Shown: positions 19,987 to 29,100, counted from the stretch's first letter. The stretch is 64,000 nt of DNA from Marinicella rhabdoformis (GCF_009671245.1 NZ_VTFS01000001.1:345914-409913), one strand, 5' to 3'. Numbers and translations are program-made. The notes: generated by a model from the sequence alone, not told the origin.

Positions 19987-20709
19987 TTAAGCAGTAACAA
20001 TGGTACCGATATTGGCACCTTTGACTATTTCCATTAGGGCATTTTCTTTGCCCATATTAAATATTTGAATTGGCATTTTGCGATCACGACACAAAACAAC
20101 AGCGGCAGTATCCATGACAGCCAATTTGCGTTCAATGACTTCATCATAAGTCAAATGATCGTATTTGAATGCAGATGGGTCTTTTACCGGGTCAGCTGAA
20201 TAAATACCATCAACTTTTGTTGCCTTTAGTACCACATCAGCATTGATTTCAATCGCCCTTAAACTGGCAGCTGAATCTGTTGTAAAAAAAGGATTACCAA
20301 TGCCTGCAGCAAACACGGTGACATTACCTTTCGCCAAATGTCGAATAGCACGGCGTCTGATATAATCTTCACAGACTTCATGAATTTGAATGGCCGACAT
20401 GACTCGAACCTTCATGCCCTGGTTTTCTAAGGCATTTTGTAATGCCAAAGAATTCATCACGGTGGCCAACATACCCATGTGGTCACCAGTAACACGATCG
20501 ATACCGGACTCACTGAGTCCGGCACCGCGAAAGATGTTGCCGCCACCAATGACGATGCCTATCTCAATACCCAAAGCATGGACTTGAGCGATCTCTTCAG
20601 AGATGCGATTGATGACCTGAGGATCAATTCCATAATCCTCAGACCCCATTAAGGCTTCACCACTGAGCTTCAGCAGTATGCGTTTGTATTTTATCGAATC
20701 AATTGCCAC
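19987..20709 (-). CDS. pyrH: UMP kinase
   Basis: Phosphorylates UMP to UDP; hexameric bacterial enzyme of the amino-acid kinase fold. It starts [32 protein letters not shown] is the phosphate-binding glycine loop. [19 protein letters not shown] and [15 protein letters not shown] are further family blocks. It is 240 aa, complete. Its first 11 bases overlap the end of tsf, which suggests coupled translation. Confidence 0.97.
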   Translation of the reverse strand: MAIDSIKYKRILLKLSGEALMGSEDYGIDPQVINRISEEIAQVHALGIEIGIVIGGGNIFRGAGLSESGIDRVTGDHMGMLATVMNSLALQNALENQGMKVRVMSAIQIHEVCEDYIRRRAIRHLAKGNVTVFAAGIGNPFFTTDSAASLRAIEINADVVLKATKVDGIYSADPVKDPSAFKYDHLTYDEVIERKLAVMDTAAVVLCRDRKMPIQIFNMGKENALMEIVKGANIGTIVTA

Positions 20710-21577
20710 GGGCTTGTGCCATTACTTCCTCAACAAAGTTATCTTCTTTTTTCTCGATACCTTCGCCAACTTCAAATCGCACAAATTCTACCACATCAGC
20801 ATTGTTGCTATTCAATAATTTTTCAACAGTTGTGTCCGGGTCTTTAACAAAGTTTTGACCTTTCAAAGTGATTTCAGCCAAGTATTTGCGAATACGGCCA
20901 CCAACCATTTTCTCAATGATTTCGGCAGGCTTGCCAGAATCAGCAGCTTGAGCGATCAAAATTTCTTTCTCTTTTTCTAACACATCTTGTGGCACATCAG
21001 ACTCAGAAACGAATTCAGGATTAACAGCCGCTACGTGCATGGCCAAGTCTTTAATCAAATCTTGTGAAGCACCTATTGCAGAAACAACAACACCGATGTT
21101 TTTACCATGTGAATAAACACCCACTTCACCATCTGTAGCAGAAATTACCTGTACACGACGAATTTGAACATTTTCTCCAATCTTAGCAACCAAGTTAGCA
21201 CGTGCTTCTTCAATTGTTTTACCATCAACTTCAACGGCAGAAATCGCTTCAACTGACTCAGTTTTATTGTCCAATGCAGCTTGTACAACCATGTCTGTAA
21301 AACCTAAAAAGTTTTCATCTTTGGCTACAAAATCTGTCTCACAGTTAATTTCAACCATGACAGCCGTCTTATTGTCAGCAGCAGCAGCAATTTTAACAAT
21401 GCCATCAGCAGCAACACGACCTGATTTCTTAGCAGCTTTAGCAGCACCAGATTTTCTCATGTTTTCAATGGCCACTTCGATGTTACCATCTGTTTCAACC
21501 AATGCTTTTTTACATTCCATCATGCCCGCGCCAGTGATCTCGCGCAGCTCTTTTACCATAGCAGCAGTAATACTCAT
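20699..21577 (-). CDS. tsf: Translation elongation factor Ts
   Basis: Nucleotide exchange factor for EF-Tu. The N-terminal UBA-like segment reads [19 protein letters not shown]. The core motif [14 protein letters not shown], which contacts EF-Tu, is intact. It is 292 aa (E. coli 283). It lies 96 bp after rpsB, behind an attenuator-like hairpin, and overlaps pyrH by 11 bp. Confidence 0.97.
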   Translation of the reverse strand: MSITAAMVKELREITGAGMMECKKALVETDGNIEVAIENMRKSGAAKAAKKSGRVAADGIVKIAAAADNKTAVMVEINCETDFVAKDENFLGFTDMVVQAALDNKTESVEAISAVEVDGKTIEEARANLVAKIGENVQIRRVQVISATDGEVGVYSHGKNIGVVVSAIGASQDLIKDLAMHVAAVNPEFVSESDVPQDVLEKEKEILIAQAADSGKPAEIIEKMVGGRIRKYLAEITLKGQNFVKDPDTTVEKLLNSNNADVVEFVRFEVGEGIEKKEDNFVEEVMAQARGN

Positions 21578-21603
21578 TTTGATACCTCTTAATTTATATA
21601 AAA

Positions 21604-21630
21604 CTGGCCCGTCTAAAAGAACGAGCCAGC
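21604..21630 (-). terminator. Attenuator-like hairpin between rpsB and tsf
   Basis: On the minus strand, CTGGCTCGT and ACGGGCCAG form a nine-pair stem (one G-U) with an eight-base loop, followed by TTTTATAT. It sits 26 bases before the tsf start. A partial terminator here would let S2 be made in excess of EF-Ts transcripts. Confidence 0.6.
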
Positions 21631-21673
21631 TATCAAACTTTATGTAACCCGAAAACCGGATTATTGTCTAAAA

Positions 21674-22546
21674 TTACTCTTCAGCTTTTTTAGCCACTTT
21701 CTTTTTTGTGACTTTTTTCTTGGTCACTTTCTTTTCTTCAGCAGGTGCTTCAGTAGCGTCATTTTCAGCTTTCACTTCTTCAGTTTTGGCTTCTTCGGCT
21801 TTAACGGCTTCTTTGGCTTCAGCTTTAGGTGCAGGTTTTGCAGCTTCTTTAACATCAATTTGCATTGAAGCCTTACCTTCTAAGATAGAATCAGCAGCTG
21901 TACCTAAGTACAAACGAATCGCTTTCATTGCATCATCATTTGCAGGAATAACGTAATCAACATTGGTTGTTAAGTTGTTTGTGTCAACAACAGCAACAAC
22001 TGGAATCCCTAATTTTTTAGCTTCGTTAATGGCAATGGTTTCATAACGTGTGTCGATGATAAACAATGCTTCAGGCAAACCTTTCATGTCCTTGATGCCG
22101 CCCAAGGTTTTTTCTAACTTGATACGTTCTCTGTCCATGTTCAATTGTTCTTTCTTAACAAACTTCTCGATACGACCATCAGCTTGCATAGACTCAATGT
22201 CTTTCAATCTTTTGATTGATGCTTTTACTGTTTTGTAGTTTGTTAACATACCACCTAACCAGCGGTGAGAAACGAAAGGCATACCACAACGGGTTGCTTC
22301 TTCTTTGATTGCTTTGCTTGCAGCACGCTTGGTACCAACAAACATCACTTTGCCGCGACGTGAAGCAATGGTGCTGATGAAGTTCATCGCATCATTGAAC
22401 ATTTCTTCTGTTTTACGCAAATCGATAACGTGAATTTTGTTTCTTGAACCAAAAATGTATGGTGCCATTTTAGGGTTCCAGTATCTGGTATTGTGACCAA
22501 AGTGGGCACCAGCCTCCAGCAGCTGTTTGACATTAATTTTTGCCAT
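21674..22546 (-). CDS. rpsB: 30S ribosomal protein S2 with a long charged C-terminal tail
   Basis: Ribosomal protein S2, starting [18 protein letters not shown]. It has the family blocks [36 protein letters not shown] and [14 protein letters not shown]. The globular part ends around residue 230. About 55 further residues are low complexity: Ala/Glu/Lys-rich, then a run of KKVTKKKV-type repeats ending KKAEE. E. coli S2 has 241 residues, so the tail is an extension. The tail resembles that of the phasin at 29.2-29.8 kb, probably by convergent composition. It is the first gene after its own leader, so likely the head of a transcript running to lpxB or dnaE. Confidence 0.96.
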   Translation of the reverse strand: MAKINVKQLLEAGAHFGHNTRYWNPKMAPYIFGSRNKIHVIDLRKTEEMFNDAMNFISTIASRRGKVMFVGTKRAASKAIKEEATRCGMPFVSHRWLGGMLTNYKTVKASIKRLKDIESMQADGRIEKFVKKEQLNMDRERIKLEKTLGGIKDMKGLPEALFIIDTRYETIAINEAKKLGIPVVAVVDTNNLTTNVDYVIPANDDAMKAIRLYLGTAADSILEGKASMQIDVKEAAKPAPKAEAKEAVKAEEAKTEEVKAENDATEAPAEEKKVTKKKVTKKKVAKKAEE

Positions 22547-22580
22547 TATAATTTCCTATTTAATTTAGGGTTGTAACAAA

Positions 22581-22648
22581 ACACCATACTTTTCAAGACA
22601 ACCAACCTTTATCAGATCAGCACCCAGCCTGTGAACCAGGTATGGTGT
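22581..22648 (-). promoter_or_regulatory. Structured rpsB leader, candidate S2 autoregulatory element
   Basis: In the 5' region of rpsB, ACACCATAC (22640-22648 on the minus strand) can pair exactly with its complement at 22581-22589. The closed loop holds a small CCTG / CAGG hairpin. S2-mediated autogenous control through an rpsB leader is known in gammaproteobacteria; that this stem is that element is inference. A possible promoter lies upstream: TTGCTA, 17 bp, TAATTC. Confidence 0.5.
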
Positions 22649-22686
22649 CGAATTAATTGCTTTTTAAAAGTGTAGCAACAAACACG

Positions 22687-22712
22687 AAAGCCAGAATTTA
22701 AATCCTGGCTTT
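22687..22712 (-). terminator. Hairpin after rpmG
   Basis: AAAGCCAG / CTGGCTTT flank a self-complementary GATTTAAATT core, about 20 bp past the rpmG stop. The following minus-strand bases (CGTGTTTG) form only a weak U tract, so termination may be partial. Confidence 0.55.
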
Positions 22713-22729
22713 ATCAAGTGTCAAATCAA

Positions 22730-22885
22730 TTACTTGATTTTCTTCTCTTTATAAATCACATGTTTTCTGACAACTGGATCATATTTTTTTATTTCCATTT
22801 TGTCAGGTGTGGTTTTTTTGTTTTTATCGGTTGTGTAATAGTGACCTGTTCCAGCACTTGAAACCAATTTTATTTTATCTCTCAT
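22730..22885 (-). CDS. rpmG: 50S ribosomal protein L33
   Basis: A 51-residue protein, short enough to be missed by length filters. It reads [20 protein letters not shown], then [20 protein letters not shown] and a basic end KEKKIK. This is the L33 pattern. No cysteine is present, so it is the zinc-independent (C-minus) form. It begins 2 bp after the rpmB stop. Confidence 0.95.
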   Translation of the reverse strand: MRDKIKLVSSAGTGHYYTTDKNKKTTPDKMEIKKYDPVVRKHVIYKEKKIK

Positions 22886-22887
22886 GA

Positions 22888-23124
22888 TTATACCTTCTCG
22901 CCACGGTAACGCATTTCAGCCAAAACGGCATCGATACCTTTTTTATCAATGATTCTCATGCCTTTGGCAGAGACCCTTAATTTAACCCATTTGTTTTCTG
23001 TCTCAACCCAAAAACGATGTGTTTGTAAGTTAGGCAAAAATCTTCTGCGGGTTTTGTTCATGGCGTGAGAAACGTTGTTTCCAACCGTAGTTTTCTTTCC
23101 AGTAACCTGGCAAACTCTTGACAT
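22888..23124 (-). CDS. rpmB: 50S ribosomal protein L28
   Basis: Large-subunit protein of 78 aa, starting [21 protein letters not shown]. The conserved block [17 protein letters not shown] follows, then [15 protein letters not shown]. In E. coli rpmB-rpmG is a separate locus; here it follows rplS by 18 bp, so it is probably on the rpsP transcript. Confidence 0.96.
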   Translation of the reverse strand: MSRVCQVTGKKTTVGNNVSHAMNKTRRRFLPNLQTHRFWVETENKWVKLRVSAKGMRIIDKKGIDAVLAEMRYRGEKV

Positions 23125-23142
23125 AATATTCTCCTTGGTTGA

Positions 23143-23499
23143 TTACTTCTTAACGTCCAACTTCTCGGTAATACGAGCCGCTTTACCTTCTCTACCACGC
23201 AAGTAGTACAACTTGGCGCGACGCACTTTACCACGACGTTTAACAGTCACACTGTCAATCATAGGGCTGTGTGTTTGGAACACACGCTCTACGCCTTCAC
23301 CGTATGAAATTTTTCTTACTGTAAACGCTGAATTGATACCACGATTTTTAACCGCAATAACAACACCTTCGTAGTTTTGAACACGTTCACGTGTACCGTC
23401 AACGACTTTTACACCTACGATGACTGTATCACCAGGGCTGAACGCAGGTAAATCACTGCGTAATTGCGCAGCTTCCAATTGTTTTATAATGTCACTCAT
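23143..23499 (-). CDS. rplS: 50S ribosomal protein L19
   Basis: Subunit-interface protein of 118 aa. Signatures are [48 protein letters not shown], and the basic end [20 protein letters not shown]. It lies 47 bp after trmD in the standard rpsP-rimM-trmD-rplS order. Confidence 0.97.
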   Translation of the reverse strand: MSDIIKQLEAAQLRSDLPAFSPGDTVIVGVKVVDGTRERVQNYEGVVIAVKNRGINSAFTVRKISYGEGVERVFQTHSPMIDSVTVKRRGKVRRAKLYYLRGREGKAARITEKLDVKK

Positions 23500-23546
23500 G
23501 ATTAGATCTCATTATTTTATATTCTTATTGGTACATGAGTGACTTT

Positions 23547-24236
23547 TCAGTCCCCAGAGGTGCCGGCTATTAAGTCAGGTCTTTTCTGTTTTGTTACTGT
23601 CAAAGCTTGTTGTGATTTCCACTCGGCTATGGCCTTGTGATTCCCACTTAACAAAACATCGGGGACACCTGACTGTCCCAACAATTCTGATCTGGTGTAT
23701 TGTGGTGGCGCCAACATCGACGTCATAAACGAATCCGTTTTGGCCGATTCTTCAGCACCCAAAACACCTTTTATCTGTCTGGCCACTGCATCTATTAAAA
23801 CACAAGCTGCCAATTCACCACCGCTGATCACATAATCACCGAGGGAAATTTCTTCATCAACATATCCATCAAGGAACCGTTGATCTATGCCTTCGTAACG
23901 CCCACACAACAATGTCAAGGCAGGCAACTCCGACCAATCATTACACAGTTTTTGTGTCACTTTTTGACCCTGAGGTGACATAAAAACCAAAGGTCCAGAT
24001 TCACCTTTATTCTTTATATCTTGCCATGTTCGGAACAGCGGATCATGCATCATAACCATGCCTGCGCCACCGCCAAAAGGCTTGTCATCAATAGTATTGT
24101 GCTTGTTTTGCGCATAATCTCGAGGATTAAACAAAACAAGCTCTATGACACCTTGTTTGATGGCGCGACCAATCACACCATAAGACAAAGCATCACTCAC
24201 CATTTGTGGAAACAAGGTGATGACATTCAGCCGCAT
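23547..24236 (-). CDS. trmD: tRNA (guanine-37-N1)-methyltransferase
   Basis: SPOUT-family enzyme that methylates G37 next to the anticodon and so guards the reading frame. It starts MRLNVITLFPQMV. The family block DDKPFGGGAGMVM and the SAM-binding trefoil knot (LLCGRYEGIDQRF, EISLGDYVISGGELAA) are intact. It is 229 aa, slightly shorter than E. coli TrmD. The start codon directly abuts the rimM stop. Confidence 0.97.
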   Translation of the reverse strand: MRLNVITLFPQMVSDALSYGVIGRAIKQGVIELVLFNPRDYAQNKHNTIDDKPFGGGAGMVMMHDPLFRTWQDIKNKGESGPLVFMSPQGQKVTQKLCNDWSELPALTLLCGRYEGIDQRFLDGYVDEEISLGDYVISGGELAACVLIDAVARQIKGVLGAEESAKTDSFMTSMLAPPQYTRSELLGQSGVPDVLLSGNHKAIAEWKSQQALTVTKQKRPDLIAGTSGD

Positions 24237-24728
24237 TTACTCAGCCTCTTGCCAATCCACCCTTATCACGCCTTCAGTCAATGAAACTGACTGAATAGTC
24301 TCCGGCTCAACAAAAGGAATTAAAACCTCTGCTACACCTTTGACCACTAAAACGTCATTGGCACCTGTTTCAAACAGCGAATCCACCACACCCAGTTCTT
24401 CACCACCTTTATTAATGACTTTCAATCCGACCAAATCTCGCCAGTAATACTCATCATTAGGTAAGGCTTTCAACTGTGTGGGCGCAATAGCCACTTCCAA
24501 ACCAATCAAAGCTTCAGCTTTACTGCGGTTATCCACACCTTTAAAGTATGCAACCACTGTTTTGCCGTGCTTTTTGGACTTGATTCCTTTGTATAACTGC
24601 CCACCCACAATCCAATCGCGATAGACAGTGATATTTTCCATCGGCTGTGTGTAAGAAAAAACCTTCACCCAACCTTGAACACCAAAGTGACCAACAACCT
24701 TTCCTAAAGTTATTATGTCACCACTCAC
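24237..24728 (-). CDS. rimM: Ribosome maturation factor RimM
   Basis: Assists assembly of the 30S head, binding S19. The N-terminal domain begins ITLGKVVGHFGVQGWVKVFS. The PRC-barrel domain begins at NDEYYWRDLVGLKV and ends with LIPFVEPETIQSV. It is 163 aa. It is 6 bp after rpsP and abuts trmD without a gap. Confidence 0.96.
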   Translation of the reverse strand: MSGDIITLGKVVGHFGVQGWVKVFSYTQPMENITVYRDWIVGGQLYKGIKSKKHGKTVVAYFKGVDNRSKAEALIGLEVAIAPTQLKALPNDEYYWRDLVGLKVINKGGEELGVVDSLFETGANDVLVVKGVAEVLIPFVEPETIQSVSLTEGVIRVDWQEAE

Positions 24729-24734
24729 GGTGTT

Positions 24735-24983
24735 TTATGCCGCTTTTTGTGCTTGTTTAACCAAAGAGCCTACACGATCAGACATTTGTGCGCCTTGACC
24801 AACCCAATGGTTAATTCTTTCTAAATCCAAGTTCAATCGAACTTCTTGACCACGAGCCATAGGATTGAAGAAACCTAAACGCTCTAATGCTTTACCGTCA
24901 CCCGCGTTGCGAGAATCAGTAGCGATAACTTTGTAGAAAGGTGCGCGTTTGGCGCCATGCCTTACCAACTTAATTTTGACCAT
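24735..24983 (-). CDS. rpsP: 30S ribosomal protein S16
   Basis: Small-subunit assembly protein of 82 aa. It has [37 protein letters not shown] and the block [16 protein letters not shown]. First gene of the rpsP-rimM-trmD-rplS-rpmB-rpmG run. Confidence 0.97.
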   Translation of the reverse strand: MVKIKLVRHGAKRAPFYKVIATDSRNAGDGKALERLGFFNPMARGQEVRLNLDLERINHWVGQGAQMSDRVGSLVKQAQKAA

Positions 24984-25024
24984 ATTAACCTCTAAAAAAT
25001 TCAGGGCATTAAAAAAGACCGCGA

Positions 25025-25030
25025 ATTGTA
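25025..25030 (-). promoter_or_regulatory. Candidate -10 box of the rpsP promoter
   Basis: Minus-strand TACAAT is followed by TCGCGG, a GC-rich discriminator of the kind seen at stringently controlled ribosomal promoters. No good -35 box is visible. The rpsP leader would be about 35 bases. Confidence 0.4.
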
Positions 25031-25097
25031 ATGGATATACAATCGTTTTGATAGCTTTTATTCACTTTTTTTAAAGCAATCAGCCAGAAATTAGCAC

Positions 25098-25757
25098 TCA
25101 GGCAATGGGACCTATTTCTTTGGCATCTAAAATGCCATGACGAATGGCCATGTGCGTCAATTCCACTTCATTGCGAAGTGACATTTTTTCCAACACCCTG
25201 TATTTATAAGTTGCCACTGTTTTGTCCGTTAATTCTAGCACACCAGCTATTTCTTTGGCCTTCTTCCCTCGAACCAACAACATCGCCACATCCAGTTCAC
25301 GAGAAGTTAACACATCAAACGGCGATTCTTTATACCCACCTGGCAACATGGCCAGCGCCATCTGCTGCGCAATATCCGCACCAACATACCGCTGACCCAT
25401 TGACACTTTTTTAATTGCATCCTCTAATTCTTCGGCTGCACACCCTTTGGTCAAATACCCCATCGCACCGGCATCCAACAATTTCTTCGGATACGGATTT
25501 TCAGCATGTATGGTTAGGATAATTATCCTCACATAAGGGTCAATCTGTGTAATTCGCCTGGTGGCCTCTAAACCATTCACTTTTGGCATATTCACATCCA
25601 TTAACACCACATCAGGCTTCAACTCTTTAACCAAATTCAAAGCTTCCATGCCATCGCTGCATTCACCAATGATTTTTACACCAGACATTTTTTCTGCCAC
25701 CAGCTTCAGTCCCGTGCGGACAATATCATGATCATCTACCAGTATCACTTTAATCAT
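25098..25757 (-). CDS. uvrY: Response regulator of the GacA/UvrY/SirA family
   Basis: Two-component regulator expected to activate Csr/Rsm small RNAs when phosphorylated by a BarA/GacS-type kinase. The start MIKVILVDDHDIVRTG (ATG 25757) has AAGG seven bases upstream. An in-frame ATG 42 bases earlier adds non-family residues. The receiver domain carries the acidic pair Asp8-Asp9 and phosphoacceptor Asp54 in VLMDVNMP. The LuxR-type HTH is at the C-terminus (LTSRELDVAMLLVRGKKAKEIA, then DKTVATYKYRVLEKM). It is 219 aa. uvrC, its frequent neighbour, is absent. The gene ends 114 bp before rpsP. Confidence 0.92.
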   Translation of the reverse strand: MIKVILVDDHDIVRTGLKLVAEKMSGVKIIGECSDGMEALNLVKELKPDVVLMDVNMPKVNGLEATRRITQIDPYVRIIILTIHAENPYPKKLLDAGAMGYLTKGCAAEELEDAIKKVSMGQRYVGADIAQQMALAMLPGGYKESPFDVLTSRELDVAMLLVRGKKAKEIAGVLELTDKTVATYKYRVLEKMSLRNEVELTHMAIRHGILDAKEIGPIA

Positions 25758-25792
25758 TTTAACCTTCCCTCCCCTGCTTGTATTTTCAAACC

Positions 25793-25822
25793 TTAACAAA
25801 CAAATTCATTCACTTTTATAAT
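25793..25822 (+). promoter_or_regulatory. Promoter of the patatin-like gene
   Basis: TTAACA (25793-25798), 18 bp, TATAAT (25817-25822). Transcription would start near 25829, leaving a leader of about a dozen bases with no visible Shine-Dalgarno. A second TATAAT at 25830-25835 would give a leaderless message. Confidence 0.5.
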
Positions 25823-25841
25823 TATTCATTATAATACCGCA

Positions 25842-27053
25842 ATGATTACCCTAAAACCAGCAAATAAACCCACACCAAGTAACCAACAATACGGACTGGC
25901 CTTGGCTGGTGGCGGCCCATTAGGCGGCTTTTATGAACTCGGTGCACTGTGCGCACTGCAAGACTCAATCAAACGCGTCGATTTGACCGATTTAGATGTG
26001 TACGTCGGCGTCAGCGCAGGTGCCTTTATTGCCGCCGGCTTGGCCAATGGCATCAGCTTGCCTTATATGTGTGACATTTTCGCATCGAATAAAAAAACAG
26101 AAACACCTTTTAACCCAGACCATTTTTTACAGCCGGCCTACAAAGATTATGTAAAAAACTTAGCCAAAACACCTTTGTTGGTTGGCAAGTCACTACTTAA
26201 GTGGGCAAAAAACCCATTACATACCAGTATTGTAGACATGCTTGAAGTGACAGGCAAAGCCCTGCCCACCGGTGTTTTTAACAACAGCAAGCTGGAACAT
26301 TTTTTAAATACCGTATTTACCAAGTACGGACAAAGTAATGATTTCAGAGAATTATCAAAAAAATTGTATATCATTGCCTGTGAATTAAACAGCGGGAAAA
26401 TAGCCACATTCAGTACTGATAACAACAGCGATGTCCCCATATCAAAAGCTGTTCAAGCATCATCTGCCTTGCCCGGCTTGTATTCGCCTGTAAAAATTAA
26501 AAACCAAATGTATGTCGATGGTGCCCTAAGACGCACCATGAACGCATCAGCAGCATTGAAACAGGGTGTACATTTGTTGTTTGCCATCAACCCCATCGTT
26601 CCATTCAAACGATCGGAACAGATTGATGACAAAGGATTGGTTGAAGGTGGTTTGCCACTGGTACTGTCTCAAACTTTTCGATCTGTGGTTCAATCAAGAT
26701 TAAAAACTGGCTTAGCCAAGTATAAGGATGACTACCCAGAAGCTGACATTATATTGGTAGAACCTGACCAAAATGATGAAGTCATGTTCAAAAGCAACTT
26801 GTTCAGTTACTCACAAAGGGCTAACCTGTGTGACTATGCCTACAGACACACACGCCAACAGTTAATCAAACGAAAAGACGAGATCAATGCCATCTTGGAA
26901 AGACACGGCCTGGCATTCAATAACGACAACCTCAACGACAATAGTCGTGACATTGAGTCCTTCATCAACAACAAGCCCAGCCAAGTCAGCTGGTCAGACC
27001 AAATCAATTCAAGCTTAGACGCCCTAGAACGTCAATTGAAAGCCAAAAGCTGA
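25842..27053 (+). CDS. Patatin-like phospholipase
   Basis: Serine acyl hydrolase with a Ser-Asp dyad. The oxyanion-hole glycine loop is LAGGGPLGGFYELGAL (residues 21-36). The nucleophile is Ser58 in GVSAGAF, and the general base is Asp226 in YVDGALRR. The patatin domain runs to about residue 300, followed by a hydrophilic tail. There is no signal peptide, so it is probably cytoplasmic or membrane-associated. At 403 aa it is a stand-alone patatin of ordinary size. It is divergent from the GacA-like gene and converges within 6 bp on the VOC gene. Substrate lipid unknown. Confidence 0.9.
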   Translation: MITLKPANKPTPSNQQYGLALAGGGPLGGFYELGALCALQDSIKRVDLTDLDVYVGVSAGAFIAAGLANGISLPYMCDIFASNKKTETPFNPDHFLQPAYKDYVKNLAKTPLLVGKSLLKWAKNPLHTSIVDMLEVTGKALPTGVFNNSKLEHFLNTVFTKYGQSNDFRELSKKLYIIACELNSGKIATFSTDNNSDVPISKAVQASSALPGLYSPVKIKNQMYVDGALRRTMNASAALKQGVHLLFAINPIVPFKRSEQIDDKGLVEGGLPLVLSQTFRSVVQSRLKTGLAKYKDDYPEADIILVEPDQNDEVMFKSNLFSYSQRANLCDYAYRHTRQQLIKRKDEINAILERHGLAFNNDNLNDNSRDIESFINNKPSQVSWSDQINSSLDALERQLKAKS

Positions 27054-27059
27054 TTGTTT

Positions 27060-27431
27060 TCATACATGCTGATCAATCAAGATGACATTGCCATCTGGAT
27101 CGGTCAGCATCATACTGCCTGGCCCAGAGGATGATTCATCCGCTTCAGACATCAAATCAACACCTTGTGATTTAAGCTGCTTTTGAATGACACGCACATC
27201 ATCAAATTCTGACAACACTTGGTTTTGCGCATCCCAGCCTGGATTAAACGTCATGATATTACTGTCAAACATGCCTTGAAACAATCCTATCGTGCTGTCA
27301 CCATTGCGCATGATTAACCAACCTTGTTCAACATCACCACCCACAGCTTTAAAACCCAGCTTTTCGTAAAAGGTTTTTGAAACCACCAAGTCAGCAACAT
27401 TCAAACTCAAAGAAAAAGCACCTAATTTCAC
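27060..27431 (-). CDS. VOC (glyoxalase/bleomycin resistance) family protein
   Basis: Small metal-site fold of paired beta-alpha-beta-beta-beta units, 123 aa. It begins LGAFSLSLNVADLVVSKTFYEKLGF, typical of the first unit. It ends with GSMMLTDPDGNVILIDQH, the usual second-unit strand with an acidic or His ligand position. The family covers lyases, dioxygenases and binding proteins, so the reaction cannot be assigned. It is a single gene, tail to tail with the patatin gene. Confidence 0.85.
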   Translation of the reverse strand: MKLGAFSLSLNVADLVVSKTFYEKLGFKAVGGDVEQGWLIMRNGDSTIGLFQGMFDSNIMTFNPGWDAQNQVLSEFDDVRVIQKQLKSQGVDLMSEADESSSGPGSMMLTDPDGNVILIDQHV

Positions 27432-27510
27432 AAACCACCTCGTGACAAAAAATTAAAAATATGATTATATACCTTAACAAACAGCCTTACACATTTTGAA
27501 TAGCAATATC

Positions 27511-29100
27511 ATGAAAAACCAAAAAACAACAAATTTAACCTCAGCCATAGCCTTTGCACTCACTTGCCAAACATGTACAGCCGAATCTATAGAAGTTAGC
27601 GAAGCAACAGATGACGGTACAGGACTGATAGAAAACAGCTTAAGTTGGGCCATCCATCAAGCCAACATCAATGAAACGCATGACATTATTGAATTGCAAA
27701 CAGATGTGTTATTGACTGGTGTAATGAAAAGGTTGATTGACTCTGATGTAACTATTGAAAGCTCAGGCGCAAGAAAACACATCAATGGCAACCAACAATT
27801 CAGGCCTCTTTTTATCAAATCTGGCCAAGTTACCATCAATAACGTTGACATTATTGATGGCAGTGCCATTGGCGGAAACAGCAGCAAAGGCGGTGCTGGC
27901 GCAGGATTGGGCGGTGGACTTTTTATTTACGATGGGCAGGTAAAGCTCAACAACATCACATTTGACAACAACCAATCAAAAGGCGGGTTAATAAACCAAT
28001 CTAATATTCAAGGCGGTGGTGGCATGTTTGGCCGAGGCAATTATTACGGTGGTGGCGGCTTATTTGGAGATGCCATAGGTAATTATGTAAATGGTGGATA
28101 CGGGGGTTATGGAAATTACAGAGACAATGACCCACATTTTGGTGGAGGAGGAGGATACGCACCTCCGCCATACGTGGGCGGCTTTGGCGGTGGCGGATCA
28201 TTCTCCTATAACTTTTACGGAAATCGAGGCGGATTCGGAGGAGGTGGAGGTTCTACTTATGCAGATTCGCCAAACTTTGCTGGAGGAAATGGTGGGTTCG
28301 GCGCAGGAGGTGGTTTATCACAAAAATACAACAACCATGGAGAAGCAGGCTTTGCTGCCACCAACCAGAATGCAGCAGGCTTAGGAGGCGCTGTATTTAT
28401 CAGGTCCGGACAACTAGTGATGTCTGACGTTGTTATACAAAACAACCATTCATTGAGTTCGGGTCAGGCACAAGGCCTGGGCGGCGGTATGTTTATATTA
28501 CACAACCTGAACAACAGTAACAGCAACAATCAAGGCATGCCAGACAAATTACCACGTGTGTTTGCTTGCGGAATGCAATACATAGACAACTCAGCCGATT
28601 CAGATGACAACTCTCTACACAATAATAACAATATCTATGACTCTGCAGCCAGGCTTGTATCAACTCAAGGCGGCTCAGAAATGAATGCTTGCCTACACGA
28701 GCAAGAGATTTTAGTCAGTGGAAACAACGTCAACATTTCAAGTGGAGACGATACACCTAACACTGAGGATAACACTGATTTCGGCACCGCTGTTTTTGTC
28801 TATCAAACCATTTCAAAAACTTTCAAAATAAAGAATTCAGGCAATTCACTATTGATACTAAATAAAATCGAATTAATTAACGACACCAGAGATCCTTTTA
28901 AAATTGTATCTGACTTGACTACAGATCACTTACACCCCAATGAAAGCACTAACTTCAGAATCAAATTTACTCCCAATCAACTGTTCAGTGAAAGCCATGG
29001 ATTGATTAATATCAAGAGTAATGCTCCGAATCAAAACTATAATTTTGAAATTAAAGGACGATCCGTACATGACTTTATATTTAGAGATCACTTTGAGTAA
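27511..29100 (+). CDS. Exported glycine-rich protein with beta-helix-like N-terminal part and a choice-of-anchor/ASH-like C-terminal domain
   Basis: I start at ATG 27511 (MKNQKTTNLTSAIAFAL), which gives a signal peptide ending near CTAES. A TTG 15 bases earlier is also possible. Residues about 30-160 resemble the opening of polymorphic beta-helix proteins (NSLSWAIHQANINETHDIIEL, then FRPLFIKSGQVTINNVDI). The middle, about 160-290, is extremely rich in Gly, Tyr, Asn and Phe. A second beta-helix-like stretch follows (GGAVFIRSGQLVMSDVVIQNN). From about residue 425 there is an immunoglobulin-like module (FGTAVFVYQTISKTFKIKNSG). The very end, FIFRDHFE, resembles short GFE-type C-terminal tails. 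Likely a surface or secreted protein; no enzymatic motif seen. Confidence 0.75.
   Translation: MKNQKTTNLTSAIAFALTCQTCTAESIEVSEATDDGTGLIENSLSWAIHQANINETHDIIELQTDVLLTGVMKRLIDSDVTIESSGARKHINGNQQFRPLFIKSGQVTINNVDIIDGSAIGGNSSKGGAGAGLGGGLFIYDGQVKLNNITFDNNQSKGGLINQSNIQGGGGMFGRGNYYGGGGLFGDAIGNYVNGGYGGYGNYRDNDPHFGGGGGYAPPPYVGGFGGGGSFSYNFYGNRGGFGGGGGSTYADSPNFAGGNGGFGAGGGLSQKYNNHGEAGFAATNQNAAGLGGAVFIRSGQLVMSDVVIQNNHSLSSGQAQGLGGGMFILHNLNNSNSNNQGMPDKLPRVFACGMQYIDNSADSDDNSLHNNNNIYDSAARLVSTQGGSEMNACLHEQEILVSGNNVNISSGDDTPNTEDNTDFGTAVFVYQTISKTFKIKNSGNSLLILNKIELINDTRDPFKIVSDLTTDHLHPNESTNFRIKFTPNQLFSESHGLINIKSNAPNQNYNFEIKGRSVHDFIFRDHFE

Noticed and set aside
4909-24983. Many open frames on the plus strand opposite the envelope and ribosomal genes
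   Set aside because: All lie within strongly conserved minus-strand genes and show no family signatures.
28000-28350. Repeated GGTGG/GGAGG-type DNA that suggests a repeat array
   Set aside because: It is in frame with the glycine-rich protein and irregular in spacing; codon composition explains it. Not a CRISPR.
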